A DNA stretch of 64,000 nucleotides from Pseudomonas sp. M47T1 (GTDB taxonomy: Bacteria > Pseudomonadota > Gammaproteobacteria > Pseudomonadales > Pseudomonadaceae): assembly GCF_000263855.1 (NCBI RefSeq), contig NZ_AJWX01000003.1:186001-250000 (forward strand), written 5' to 3'. Of this stretch, positions 8,804 to 17,973 are shown one piece after another. A program made the position numbers and the translations under genes. The stretch's first letter is position 1. Each line of letters opens with the position of its first letter. Below the pieces are notes generated by a model that worked only from the letters and a program-made list of their open reading frames with translations, ran no database searches and was not told where the DNA came from.

Positions 8804-8877
8804 ACTCGAATTTAGTGAAGATCATCAAATTCCTGACAGGAGTGACAGGTCCCCACACCGCACACGGTTGCTGCCTT

Positions 8878-8970
8878 TGTGGGAGCGGGTTCTACCCGCG
8901 AAACAGGCCGCGCGGTGCTTCTGACACCGCGTGGGCGTGCTTTTCGCGGGTAGAGCCCGCCCCCACAAAA
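8878..8970. repeat. REP pair (BIME), GTGGGAGCGGGTTCTACCCGCGAA type
   Basis: Inverted REP units at 8878-8903 (TGTGGGAGCGGGTTCTACC) and 8941-8970 (CGCGGGTAGAGCCCGCCCCC) flank about 37 nt. This is the classic P. putida-type extragenic palindrome. It sits between the divergent upstream region of the lipoprotein operon and the 3' end of the 9007 gene, and may act as a bidirectional transcript end. Confidence 0.85.
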
Positions 8971-9006
8971 AGCCGGATGCGGTCAATGTGGGGGCGGGCG
9001 AGGGGG

Positions 9007-9351
9007 TCAGTGCTTGGGTTCGTCGGCCTTGGCCGACATGTCATGCAGGTAGCGACGCGAAAGCGCCAGGAAACGCGGGGTAGGGCCTACATCTTCGTAC
9101 AACGGGTCGCCTTCCTCGTCGGTGGCGATGACTTTCTGGCCCTTGATGTAGGGGAAACTGGTTTCCAATTCTTCCAGCGCCGCGCCAATCAACTCGCCCA
9201 GCAGTTCCTCGGGGTGGTGCTTGGGGTACATTTCGGTGATAGCCGCCAGCCGGGCCGCCGACTCCATGTCCAGGTGGATGTTGTAGCCGGTAGGGCTCAA
9301 GCGGCCCTTGGCGTTCTGTTCCCAGTGTTGCGCAAGCTCGCGGATTTTCAT
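9007..9351 (-). CDS. Conserved small Pseudomonas protein of unknown function
   Basis: 114 residues, cytoplasmic by appearance: no signal peptide or membrane helix, acidic. The N-terminus MKIRELAQHWEQNAKGRL is followed by a helical region (LDMESAARLAAITEMYPKH, then EELLGELIGAALEELE). Homologues next to ppc are sometimes labelled as pilus-related, but I see nothing here that supports a pilus role. ATG 9351 has GAGG 6 nt upstream. Single-gene unit reading away from ppc. Confidence 0.75.
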   Translation of the reverse strand: MKIRELAQHWEQNAKGRLSPTGYNIHLDMESAARLAAITEMYPKHHPEELLGELIGAALEELETSFPYIKGQKVIATDEEGDPLYEDVGPTPRFLALSRRYLHDMSAKADEPKH

Positions 9352-9411
9352 GTCGACCTCATTGATCAGTCAGTGCCGGGCCTCTTTCTGAGCGTAGCCC
9401 CGATTGGCCGT

Positions 9412-9441
9412 TTGAACACAGGTAGCCAATACCCTTGTAAG
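9412..9441 (+). promoter_or_regulatory. Possible sigma-70 promoter of ppc
   Basis: TTGAAC (9412-9417), an 18-nt spacer and TGTAAG (9436-9441) is the best -35/-10 pair I find in the 208-bp gap before ppc. Both hexamers are 4/6 matches, so this is only a suggestion. Confidence 0.25.
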
Positions 9442-9559
9442 AATCGAGCGCGCTGGGCACTCTTGGAGATAGAGCGGTTTTTCCTGTGCTTGTTCAGTTG
9501 CAAGGGCCACACACCTGCAAGGGACGGCACGCCGAATAACAATCAAGGAGACTGTGCCA

Positions 9560-12208
9560 ATGACCGAGATCGATGCGCGCCTGCGCGAAGACGTTCACCT
9601 GTTGGGCGAGTTGCTGGGCAACACCATTCGCGAGCAGTATGGCGAAGGGTTTCTGGACACCATCGAGCGCATCCGGGCCGACGCCAAGGCTGACCGGCGC
9701 AGCGGCCCCGACAATGGCAAGACCGCCACCGAACAACTGAGCACCCGCCTCAACGACCTCGCCGAGCAGGACCTGCTGCCGGTGGCGCGGGCCTTCAACC
9801 AGTTTCTCAACCTCGCCAACATCGCCGAGCAATATCAATTGATCCGCCGGCGCGACGAAGACCAGCCTCCACCCTTCGAAAACACCGTGCTGGCGCAGTT
9901 GCTCGAACGCCTCAAGCAGGCCGGGCACAGCGCCGAGTCCCTGGCCCGGCAAGTGGGCCGGCTGGACATCGAACTGGTACTGACCGCCCACCCCACCGAG
10001 GTGGCCCGCCGTACCCTGATCCAGAAATACGACGCCATTGCCGCGCAACTGGCCGCCCAGGACCACCGCGACCTCACGCCAGCCGAGCGCGAACAGATCC
10101 GCCAGCGCCTGCAACGCCTGATCGCCGAGGCCTGGCACACCGAGGAAATCCGCCGTACCCGGCCCACTCCCGTGGATGAGGCCAAGTGGGGCTTTGCGGT
10201 CATCGAACACTCGCTGTGGCATGCCATTCCCCACCACCTGCGCCGGGTGGACGAGGCGCTGCACGCTGCCACCGGCCTGCATCTACCCCTGGAAGCGGCG
10301 CCCATCCGCTTCGCCTCGTGGATGGGTGGCGACCGCGACGGCAACCCCAATGTGACGGCGCCGGTGACCCGCGAAGTGCTGCTGCTGGCGCGCTGGATGG
10401 CTGCCGACCTGTTCCTGCGTGATGTCGACCACCTGGCCGCCGAGTTGTCCATGCAGCAGGCGAGCGTGGCGCTGCGCGAAGCCGTTGGCGACACCGCCGA
10501 GCCCTATCGCACGCTGCTCAAGCAACTGCGCGAACGCCTGCGGGCCACGCGCAATTGGGCCCACGCTTCGCTGACCCAGCCGCAACCGGCTGGCGCCGAG
10601 GTCTTGAGCAACAACCGCGACCTGCTCGAACCCTTGCAACTGTGCTTCCAGTCCTTGCATGAATGCGGCATGGGTGTTATCGCCGACGGCCCGCTGCTCG
10701 ACTGCCTGCGTCGCGCCGTCACCTTCGGCCTGTTCCTGGTGCGCCTGGACGTGCGCCAGGACTCGTCACGCCACACCGCGGCCCTTACCGAGATCACCGA
10801 CTACCTGGGCCTGGGGCGCTACGCTGACTGGGACGAGGAAGCGCGCATCACCTTCCTGATGCAGGAACTCAACAACCGCAGGCCCCTGCTGCCAGCGCAT
10901 TTCAAGCCAGCGGCGGAAACGGCCGAGGTGCTCGCCACCTGCCGGGAAATTGCCGCGGCGCCGGCAGCCTCGCTGGGGTCGTACGTGATTTCCATGGCGG
11001 GCGCCGCGTCCGACGTGCTGGCGGTGCAATTGCTGTTCAAGGAAGCCGGGGTGTTGCGCCCCATGCGCGTGGTGCCGCTGTTCGAAACCCTGGCCGACCT
11101 GGACAACGCCGGCCCGGTGATCGAACGCCTGCTGCACCTGCCGGGCTACCGCAGCCGCCTGCACGGGCCACAGGAAGTGATGATTGGCTACTCCGACTCG
11201 GCCAAGGACGCCGGCACCACGGCGGCCGCCTGGGCCCAGTACCGTGCCCAGGAGAACCTGGTGCGCATTTGCCATGCGCAGAGCGTCGAACTGCTGTTGT
11301 TCCATGGCCGTGGTGGCACCGTAGGCCGTGGCGGCGGCCCGGCCCATGCGGCCATCCTGTCGCAGCCGCCGGGCTCGGTAGCCGGGCGTTTCCGCACCAC
11401 CGAACAAGGCGAGATGATCCGCTTCAAGTTCGGCCTGCCGGACATTGCCGAACAGAACCTCAACCTGTACCTGGCCGCAGTGCTGGAAGCCACCTTGCTG
11501 CCGCCGCCCCCACCGGAACCGGCCTGGCGCGCACTGATGGACAAGCTGGCTGCCGACGGGGTCAAGGCCTACCGCGACGTAGTGCGCGAGAACCCGCAAT
11601 TTGTCGAGTATTTCCGCCAGTCCACGCCCGAACAGGAACTGGGGCGCCTGCCACTGGGCAGCCGGCCTGCCAAGCGTCGCCAAGGCGGTATCGAAAGCCT
11701 GCGAGCCATCCCATGGATTTTCGGCTGGACGCAGACGCGGCTGATGCTGCCGGCCTGGCTGGGCTGGGAAGCCGCCTTGAGCAAGGCGCTGGAGCGCGGC
11801 GAAGGCAACCTCTTGGCCAGCATGCGCGAGCAATGGCCGTTCTTCCGCACGCGCATCGACATGCTGGAAATGGTGCTGGCCAAGGCTGATGCTGACATTG
11901 CCCGTTTTTACGACGAACGCCTGGTGCAGGATTCGCTGAAACCATTGGGTGCGCAGCTGCGCGACCTATTGTCGCAGGCGTGCGCTGTGGTCAAGGGCCT
12001 CACCGGCCAATCCCAGCTGTTGGCGCACAGCCCGGAAACCTTGAAATTCATCAGCTTGCGTAACACCTATCTCGACCCGCTGCACTTGCTGCAGGCCGAG
12101 CTGCTGGCCCGCTCCCGTGGCCGCGAGGCGGCGCAGGACAGCCCTCTGGAACAGGCGCTGCTGGTCACCGTGGCGGGTATTGCCGCCGGTCTGCGCAACA
12201 CCGGTTGA
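9560..12208 (+). CDS. ppc: Phosphoenolpyruvate carboxylase
   Basis: Carboxylates PEP with bicarbonate to oxaloacetate, replenishing the TCA cycle. The product is 882 residues, normal for the bacterial enzyme. Seen: [11 protein letters not shown] (catalytic His), [20 protein letters not shown], the [14 protein letters not shown] glycine loop and a terminal NTG. Start ATG 9560 lies 8 nt after AAGGAGA (9545-9551); GTG 9554 is too close to that site. Stands alone on the + strand between the 9007 gene and adk. Confidence 0.97.
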   Translation: MTEIDARLREDVHLLGELLGNTIREQYGEGFLDTIERIRADAKADRRSGPDNGKTATEQLSTRLNDLAEQDLLPVARAFNQFLNLANIAEQYQLIRRRDEDQPPPFENTVLAQLLERLKQAGHSAESLARQVGRLDIELVLTAHPTEVARRTLIQKYDAIAAQLAAQDHRDLTPAEREQIRQRLQRLIAEAWHTEEIRRTRPTPVDEAKWGFAVIEHSLWHAIPHHLRRVDEALHAATGLHLPLEAAPIRFASWMGGDRDGNPNVTAPVTREVLLLARWMAADLFLRDVDHLAAELSMQQASVALREAVGDTAEPYRTLLKQLRERLRATRNWAHASLTQPQPAGAEVLSNNRDLLEPLQLCFQSLHECGMGVIADGPLLDCLRRAVTFGLFLVRLDVRQDSSRHTAALTEITDYLGLGRYADWDEEARITFLMQELNNRRPLLPAHFKPAAETAEVLATCREIAAAPAASLGSYVISMAGAASDVLAVQLLFKEAGVLRPMRVVPLFETLADLDNAGPVIERLLHLPGYRSRLHGPQEVMIGYSDSAKDAGTTAAAWAQYRAQENLVRICHAQSVELLLFHGRGGTVGRGGGPAHAAILSQPPGSVAGRFRTTEQGEMIRFKFGLPDIAEQNLNLYLAAVLEATLLPPPPPEPAWRALMDKLAADGVKAYRDVVRENPQFVEYFRQSTPEQELGRLPLGSRPAKRRQGGIESLRAIPWIFGWTQTRLMLPAWLGWEAALSKALERGEGNLLASMREQWPFFRTRIDMLEMVLAKADADIARFYDERLVQDSLKPLGAQLRDLLSQACAVVKGLTGQSQLLAHSPETLKFISLRNTYLDPLHLLQAELLARSRGREAAQDSPLEQALLVTVAGIAAGLRNTG

Positions 12209-12251
12209 GGCTGGCGAAGCACGCCCGGCGCGTCCACTATCTGAGAGGGGA

Positions 12252-12315
12252 CCGTGCCGGGAAGCGGCTGCGTGGCGCAACCCAGCCAGGGTTGCGCTCA
12301 GTGGCACCGGCACGG
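12252..12315 (+). other. Nested stem-loops in ppc-adk interval
   Basis: An outer perfect 9-bp stem (CCGTGCCGG 12252-12260 with CCGGCACGG 12307-12315) encloses an inner perfect 9-bp stem (GCGCAACCC 12275-12283 with GGGTTGCGC 12289-12297, 5-nt loop). There is no U-run for simple termination. A third hairpin, TGGCCA-TTTTTG-TGGCCA, lies at 12397-12414. The 293-bp interval holds no credible gene, so the structure may be an untranslated RNA element or a processed end of ppc mRNA. Confidence 0.45.
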
Positions 12316-12468
12316 GGCGTGCGCATGGGACGCAGGTTGTTCCTGCTTTGGACGGCTTGTGTGGCTTTGAGCCGCTGTGTATCTTGGTCAGCCTTTTGGC
12401 CATTTTTGTGGCCACCAACCGATTTTGGGATTGGCTTCAGGCAGTTAGCTGCGCTGGGGCGGGTCTGA

Positions 12469-13149
<681 letters not shown>

Positions 13150-13179
13150 TCGTGTTCTGATCGAATGCTCGATCAATTG

Positions 13180-13199
13180 ACGGCCCGCTTGCGGGCCGT
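13180..13199 (+). terminator. Hairpin after adk
   Basis: ACGGCCCGC-TT-GCGGGCCGT is a perfect 9-bp stem 30 bp after the adk stop. The following sequence is only weakly T-rich (TGACGTTTATAA), so termination may be partial, with readthrough to tsaB. Confidence 0.5.
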
Positions 13200-13206
13200 T
13201 GACGTT

Positions 13207-13212
13207 TATAAT
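13207..13212 (+). promoter_or_regulatory. Consensus -10 hexamer before tsaB
   Basis: TATAAT, 29 bp before the tsaB ATG and directly after the adk hairpin. I find no good -35 at 16-18 nt, so it is a weak candidate promoter. Confidence 0.3.
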
Positions 13213-13241
13213 ACTGCACTTTTTTCTGATGGATTCGCGCA

Positions 13242-13916
13242 ATGACCACCTTGCTGGCCCTGGATACCGCTACCGAAGCTTGCTCCGTTGCCCTGCTGCA
13301 TGACGGCAAGGTGCTGAGCCACTACGAAGTGATCCCGCGGCTGCACGCGCAAAAGCTGCTGCCCATGATCCAGACCCTGCTGGGCGAGGCGGGCATTGCC
13401 TTGTCGGCGGTCGACGCCATTGCCTTCGGCCGTGGCCCGGGCGCCTTCACCGGCGTACGCATCGCCATTGGTGTGGTCCAGGGCCTGGCCTTCGGCCTTG
13501 ATCGCCCGGTGCTTGCGGTGTCCAACCTGGCCCTGCTGGCCCAGCGCGCGCTGCGCGAACAGGGCGCGCGCCAGGTGGCCGCCGCCATCGATGCGCGCAT
13601 GGACGAGGTGTACTGGGGGTGCTACCAGGCCGACGGCAATGAAATGAAGCGGGTGGGGGCCGAAGCCGTACTGGCCCCCGAGGCCGTCAGCCTGCCCGCA
13701 GGCGCCACGGGCGACTGGTACGGCGCCGGCACCGGCTGGGGCTATGGCGAGCGGCTGGCGGTGAAACCGATTGCCTGCGACGCCACCTTGCTGCCTCATG
13801 CCCTGGACCTGCTGACCCTGGCTCAGGGCGCCTGGGCCCGTGGCGAAGCGGTGGCCGCCGACCTGGCCCAGCCAGTGTACCTGCGCGATAAAGTGGCCAC
13901 GCCAAAAGCCCGTTGA
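13242..13916 (+). CDS. tsaB: tRNA threonylcarbamoyladenosine synthesis protein TsaB
   Basis: Partner of TsaD/TsaE in making t6A37 on ANN-decoding tRNAs. 224 residues with the ASKHA-fold N-terminus (LLALDTATEACSVAL), the RLHAQKLLPMI segment and the family hallmark AFGRGPGAFTGVRIAIGVVQ. TsaB lacks the metal-binding His pair of TsaD, consistent with this sequence. ATG 13242. It follows adk as in other pseudomonads. The 163-bp gap downstream contains only a U-rich-loop hairpin (13935-13957). Confidence 0.93.
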   Translation: MTTLLALDTATEACSVALLHDGKVLSHYEVIPRLHAQKLLPMIQTLLGEAGIALSAVDAIAFGRGPGAFTGVRIAIGVVQGLAFGLDRPVLAVSNLALLAQRALREQGARQVAAAIDARMDEVYWGCYQADGNEMKRVGAEAVLAPEAVSLPAGATGDWYGAGTGWGYGERLAVKPIACDATLLPHALDLLTLAQGAWARGEAVAADLAQPVYLRDKVATPKAR

Positions 13917-14079
13917 GCGATGAATGGCGCCGCTAACTGCTCGTTTTTTGAGCAGTTCATCGGTTAAGTGGCCTGTGGGGTAAACCTTTTCCGGGAACTG
14001 TGGTCTAGTTATCACTCGGGCATTTGCTTACCTGCATAGGTGCCGCTAAATTGCCATCATCGGTCAAGAGTAAGCAGTT

Positions 14080-14373
14080 ATGCGTGTAGACGGCTTTTCG
14101 TCGAGTTCCTACCCAATCAAACGCAAGCCCCGCAAGGCGCAGGCGCAGGTAGACGACGCCGACGATCTGGAAGGCGACTTCGAAGTCCAGCCTTCCGCGC
14201 AACGCAGCGCGCCGCGCGGTGGTAGTGTTGCCAACCTGCCCGCACGCCCTCAGGACATGATCTTCCACCGGTCCATGAGCCGTCGCGTTGCCACCGCCCT
14301 CAGCAGCTACCTGACCACCTCCACGTTCGTTGAATGGGACGGTGAAGTGTTGGGCCTGGACGTTCATATCTGA
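14080..14373 (+). CDS. Hypothetical 97-residue protein
   Basis: A short, polar, probably partly disordered protein: MRVDGFSSSSYPIKRKPRKA, then an acidic stretch (DDADDLEGDFEV) and a compact C-terminus (MSRRVATALSSYLTTSTFVE). No signal peptide, membrane segment or domain recognised. The ATG at 14080 has only a weak ribosome site. Its stop is 2 bp before the DUF72 gene, so the two are probably cotranslated. Confidence 0.65.
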   Translation: MRVDGFSSSSYPIKRKPRKAQAQVDDADDLEGDFEVQPSAQRSAPRGGSVANLPARPQDMIFHRSMSRRVATALSSYLTTSTFVEWDGEVLGLDVHI

Positions 14374-14375
14374 CA

Positions 14376-15239
14376 GTGTCGCTGCTGCCGTACTACCTCG
14401 GTTGTCCTTCCTGGAGCGAGCTGGCCTGGCGCGATCACCTGTACCCGGCTGACGCTCGCCAGGCCGATTTTCTGCCGCTCTACGGCCAGGTGTTCAACGC
14501 TGTGGAAGGCAACACCACCTTTTACGCCCAGCCCAGCCCCGCCACCGTGGCGCGGTGGGTGCAGAGCATGCCCGAACATTTCCGCTTCACGGCCAAATTC
14601 CCTCGTGAAATAAGCCACGGCGCCGACCTGCGCGCCTTGCTGCCGGCTGCCGAGGCCTTCGTGCAGCTGCTCAAGCCCCTGGGCGCGCGGGTGGCGCCGT
14701 TCTGGCTGCAATTGCCGGCCACCTTCGGGCCCCATCGCCTGGCCGAGTTGGTGGCGTTCATCGACGCACTGCAACAGCCGGTGGCGGTAGAGGTTCGTCA
14801 CCAGGCTTTCTTTGCCAAGGGTAACGAAGAGCGCATGCTCAACCGCCTGTTGATGGCCCGCGAAGTGGAGCGCATCTGCCTGGACCCGCGCGCCCTGTTC
14901 AGTTGCACCGAGCAGTCGCCTGCCGTGCTGCACGCCCAGGCCAAGAAACCCAGGGTGCCACCACGGCCCACCGCGTTCAGTCAGCACCCGCAGGTGCGCT
15001 TCATTGGCCATCCGGATGTTGAGGCCAATGACACCTTCCTGGTGCCCTGGGTGGAAAAGATTGCCGGGTGGATCGAGGAGGGGCGCACGCCTTACATCTT
15101 CTTGCACACCTCGGACAACCACCGGGCACCGATCCTGGCCCGGCGCTTTCATGGGCAGTTGATGCAGCGGTTGCCGGGGTTGCCTGCGTTGCCCGAGCAC
15201 CCCCGCGAGCCGGTTGCCGAGCAGTTGGGCCTGCTCTGA
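14376..15239 (+). CDS. DUF72 domain protein (TIM-barrel-like, YecE family)
   Basis: 287 residues of the DUF72/YecE family, whose function is not established. Typical motifs: YYLGCPSWSELAWRDHLYP at the start, FNAVEGNTTFYAQP, FRFTAKFPREISH, VAVEVRHQAFF and YIFLHTSDN. Start is GTG 14376, two bases after the preceding stop; the N-terminal GCPSW motif makes any later start unlikely. A REP cluster follows. Confidence 0.85.
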   Translation: MSLLPYYLGCPSWSELAWRDHLYPADARQADFLPLYGQVFNAVEGNTTFYAQPSPATVARWVQSMPEHFRFTAKFPREISHGADLRALLPAAEAFVQLLKPLGARVAPFWLQLPATFGPHRLAELVAFIDALQQPVAVEVRHQAFFAKGNEERMLNRLLMAREVERICLDPRALFSCTEQSPAVLHAQAKKPRVPPRPTAFSQHPQVRFIGHPDVEANDTFLVPWVEKIAGWIEEGRTPYIFLHTSDNHRAPILARRFHGQLMQRLPGLPALPEHPREPVAEQLGLL

Positions 15240-15256
15240 ATCGGGCACCCCAGGAC

Positions 15257-15274
15257 GCAGCCTTCGGCAGCTAC
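15257..15274. repeat. Partial REP-like copy, GCAGCC...GGCAGC family
   Basis: GCAGCCTTCGGCAGCTAC matches the core of the 2497-2587 family. A short degenerate copy just upstream of a full REP pair of the other family. Confidence 0.4.
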
Positions 15275-15282
15275 ACCATCCC

Positions 15283-15373
15283 CTGTGGGAGCGCGTTCTA
15301 CCCGCGAAAAGAACACCGCGTAATACCTGGCGGAACGTGGCGTCCTTTTCGCGGGCAGAGCCCGCTCCCACAA
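15283..15373. repeat. REP pair (BIME)
   Basis: Inverted units CTGTGGGAGCGCGTTCTACC (15283 onward) and TTTTCGCGGGCAGAGCCCGC (15346-15373) with a 35-nt spacer. Same family as 8878-8970 and 41734-41824. It follows the DUF72 gene and is a likely transcript-end structure. Confidence 0.85.
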
Positions 15374-15682
15374 CGACCGTTGCTGCTACAGGGTTTTGTA
15401 GCTTCGCTTTGCACGCGACTAGGCGCCTTGCAAAGGTGTTTGAGGTTGTTGGGGCTCCTTGATTTCAGACTCTCACATCCGGTCACTGATATGCAGTGAC
15501 CTGGGTAACCTATCCCCCTGGCGGGGTGGGGACAACCTTGGGGTTGTTTCAAAAGCTGTCGGCGGTAGATGGGGTAGGGGCTGGGATGGGCTTGTCTTGA
15601 GGGGTGTGTCGCGCTCGATCTCAAGGGCACCAGAAAACCATCGACAAGCACCTGGCAGTCACCCCCAATTCCAGGGAAACCC
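15374..15682. other. Non-coding stretch with three consecutive hairpins
   Basis: No credible gene. Within 67 bp it contains GGTCACTG-ATATG-CAGTGACC (15481-15501, perfect), CCCC-CTGGC-GGGG (15514-15526) and ACAACC-TTGG-GGTTGT (15532-15547, perfect). The minus-strand frame is open through here but lacks ribosome sites and recognisable protein sequence. It could be a small structured RNA or a decayed mobile element end. Confidence 0.45.
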
Positions 15683-16339
15683 TTAAGCCGCCAACCGCAA
15701 ATTATTAACCACCAAAGGCCGCGCCCACTTCGTATCAAAAGCAAACGCCTTATCCTGCTCCGCCAACGTATCAGCGTCATACGGCACATGCTTGTCCGCC
15801 AAATCCCACTCGAACTCGGCAATCGGCAGGAACAACGACTTGGGCGCAGGTGCGGGGCCAGGCTCAGGCTGCGGCTGGTTGGCATTCATCACGACGGGGC
15901 GTACCCAGCCATTGTCGAACTCCAGCTGTTTCTGCTGGTCGACGATTTCTTCGGCAGGGTAGGGTGGGGCGGCCTTTTGCAGCAGGTCGGCCTCAAGTTC
16001 GGCCTTGGGCAGGAACAGCGGCTCAGGCGGTTTGACTTCGGTGTCCTGTACGTCGCACAGGCGCTGGGAGAGAATCTGTGCCAGTACATCGCCGCCGCCA
16101 GTGGGTTCGGCAGCCGGGTCTTGCGAGGCGTCGGGCAGGGCCAGCGAGCTATCGGCCTGATCACTCACCTGGTCAGCCATCGCCTGTGCGAAGAAGTCCG
16201 ACCACAGGTGGCTGATGCCACCCAATGCCTGGGTGTTCTGGCGGCTGAAGTCGCCGTGGGGCGAAATGTAGCCGATCGATGTGGTCTGAAGGCTGCTCAT
16301 GGCACTAAAGGTCGCTGGCTCTGGCAAAATACCGGACAT
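15683..16339 (-). CDS. Hypothetical protein with two tandem 45-residue repeats
   Basis: 218 residues if started at ATG 16339 (AAGGA only 2-3 nt upstream); 205 if started at ATG 16300 (MSSLQTTSIGYISPH), which is an equally plausible start. No signal peptide or membrane segment. The C-terminal half contains two similar units, about 108-152 (LFLPKAELEADLL ... NGWVRPVVMN) and 169-212 (LFLPIAEFEWDL ... KWARPLVVN), joined by a Pro-rich linker. The N-terminal part has ISHLWSDFFAQAMADQ. Function unknown. Divergent from rsmJ with about 50 bp between. Confidence 0.65.
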   Translation of the reverse strand: MSGILPEPATFSAMSSLQTTSIGYISPHGDFSRQNTQALGGISHLWSDFFAQAMADQVSDQADSSLALPDASQDPAAEPTGGGDVLAQILSQRLCDVQDTEVKPPEPLFLPKAELEADLLQKAAPPYPAEEIVDQQKQLEFDNGWVRPVVMNANQPQPEPGPAPAPKSLFLPIAEFEWDLADKHVPYDADTLAEQDKAFAFDTKWARPLVVNNLRLAA

Positions 16340-16392
16340 ATTCCTTATCGGCCGAAATGGCCGATCTTTAAATTTTTTGAGTAGTGGATTTC

Positions 16393-17175
16393 ATGGCAGA
16401 CCAGCAAGCGGCAGTTCGCATCCGCGTCGAGGCGCAGAACAGCGCCCTTGAACCCCAGGCGCAGGCATGGGCGCAGCGCCTTGGCCTGCCCTTGGCCATC
16501 GACGATGCCGAGTTTGCCTTGCAGGCCACCGACGCCGGGCTGCAGTTGCAGCAGCTAGGGCCGGATGCGCCCGGCCCGGTGCGGGTGGATTTCGTCGAAG
16601 GCGCCGTGGCGCACCGACGGCTGTTCGGCGGTGGCAGCGGGCAGATGATCGCCAAGGCCGTGGGCATTCAGCCAGGCGTGCGCCCACGGGTGCTGGACGC
16701 CACGGCGGGCCTGGGCAAGGACGCGTTCGTGCTGGCCAGCCTGGGTTGCGACATGAGCCTGATTGAGCGCCAGCCCATCATCGGCGCACTGCTGGAGGAC
16801 GGCCTGGCGCGCGCCCAGGGCGACGCCGAAGTAGGCGCCATTGTTGCGCGCATGCACTTGCTGAAAGGCAATTCCATTGACCTGATTCGACGCTGGGAAG
16901 GCGAGCCACCCCAGGTCATCTACTTGGACCCGATGTTCCCCCACCGTGAGAAAAGTGCCTTGGTGAAGAAGGAAATGCGCCTGTTCCGGCCGTTGGTGGG
17001 CGACGACATGGACGCCCCGGCGTTGCTGCAGGCCGCCCTGGCCCTGGCGTCACACCGCGTGGTGGTGAAGCGCCCGCGCAAGGCGCCGTGCATCGAAGGG
17101 CCCAAGCCAAGCCATAGCCTTGAGGGCAAGTCGAGCCGTTACGATATTTACCCCAAGAAAGCCCTCAAGGGCTGA
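16393..17175 (+). CDS. rsmJ: 16S rRNA (guanine-1516-N2)-methyltransferase
   Basis: SAM-dependent methylation of G1516 in 16S rRNA. 260 residues with the YhiQ/RsmJ signatures: [17 protein letters not shown], the SAM loop [17 protein letters not shown], the acidic turn SLIERQPII, and the catalytic [20 protein letters not shown]-terminus [20 protein letters not shown] is also typical. ATG 16393 is taken over GTG 16384; neither has a strong ribosome site. Confidence 0.93.
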   Translation: MADQQAAVRIRVEAQNSALEPQAQAWAQRLGLPLAIDDAEFALQATDAGLQLQQLGPDAPGPVRVDFVEGAVAHRRLFGGGSGQMIAKAVGIQPGVRPRVLDATAGLGKDAFVLASLGCDMSLIERQPIIGALLEDGLARAQGDAEVGAIVARMHLLKGNSIDLIRRWEGEPPQVIYLDPMFPHREKSALVKKEMRLFRPLVGDDMDAPALLQAALALASHRVVVKRPRKAPCIEGPKPSHSLEGKSSRYDIYPKKALKG

Positions 17176-17185
17176 CCGGCGGCGT

Positions 17186-17827
17186 TCAGGGCCGGTAGGC
17201 GCGCATGAACACCCGCACCACTTCGTCCACATGCCCGCAGGCTTCAATGTCATCCAGCGCGGGCGCACAGCCCAGCAGCAGGCGGAAGTTGGGCGCACCC
17301 TTGAGCATGCAGAAGAAGTGTTCGGCGGCGTAGCCCGGGTTGTCGATGCGCAGCGCACCGCTGCGGTCGATGTGGTCCAGCAGGGCTTCCATCTCGCGCA
17401 ATATCGGCAGCGGCCCCGCTTCGAAGAACATCGCACTCAAGTGCGGGTCCTGGGCGCCCAGGGTCATGATCAGGCGGTGCAGGTTGACCGACTCCTCGCT
17501 GCTGATCAGCGCCTGGAAGCCCCGGCCGATACGGGTCAGCACTTCCTCCACGGGGGCGCCCGCGGGAAAGGCGAACAATGGCGCTGGCAGTTGCGCCTCG
17601 CAGGTGGCCACCACCGCAGCGGTGAACAGGGTTTCCTTGTCGGTGAAATGGCCGTACACGGTCAGTTTCGACACGCCCGCCAGCGCGGCCACCGCGTCCA
17701 TGCTGGTGCCCGCGTAGCCCTGGCCGAGAAACAGCTGCTTGGCGGCCGTCAGGATGGCGTCGCGCTTGGCAAGGTCCTTGGGGCGGCCGGGGCCGTTGGA
17801 GGGGGTGTGGGATGCGGGCATGGGCAT
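17186..17827 (-). CDS. TetR-family repressor, MexL-like
   Basis: 213 residues with an N-terminal helix-turn-helix (DAILTAAKQLFLGQGYAG, AGVSKLTVYGHFTDKETL) and a TetR_C-type effector domain. Start MPMPASHT at 17827, AGG 7-8 nt upstream; the frame runs on to 17893 without support. In P. aeruginosa the TetR gene mexL lies beside mexJK and represses it. Here the same three-gene logic is split by a siderophore receptor gene. The intergenic gap holds CGTCTTACAGACG, a possible operator. Naming as MexL is by context and similarity, not proof. Confidence 0.8.
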   Translation of the reverse strand: MPMPASHTPSNGPGRPKDLAKRDAILTAAKQLFLGQGYAGTSMDAVAALAGVSKLTVYGHFTDKETLFTAAVVATCEAQLPAPLFAFPAGAPVEEVLTRIGRGFQALISSEESVNLHRLIMTLGAQDPHLSAMFFEAGPLPILREMEALLDHIDRSGALRIDNPGYAAEHFFCMLKGAPNFRLLLGCAPALDDIEACGHVDEVVRVFMRAYRP

Positions 17828-17852
17828 GGCTGACCTGTCGAGGGTGATGAAC

Positions 17853-17880
17853 AGTATATAGGCGCTGCGTCTTACAGACG
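17853..17880. promoter_or_regulatory. Candidate operator/promoter between repressor and receptor
   Basis: The perfect palindrome CGTCT-TAC-AGACG (17868-17880) lies next to a minus-strand -10-like TATACT (17858-17853). This placement would let the repressor control its own gene and possibly the receptor. The palindrome differs from the one before the pump gene. Confidence 0.35.
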
Positions 17881-17973
17881 TGGAGTAGGACACTTCCTGA
17901 TTTTCTCTGACTCGGTTTTTCCGGGTTTTACGCCCTTATCCTTCCCCTTCAATTTTTGGGGAGGCAGTATTTC

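Noticed and set aside
12205..12468. 88-codon frame after ppc
   Set aside because: Overlaps the ppc stop without a ribosome site; sequence is dominated by inverted repeats.
13199..13212. TTGACG followed by TATAAT as a promoter
   Set aside because: Only 2 nt separate the two hexamers; a sigma-70 promoter needs about 17.
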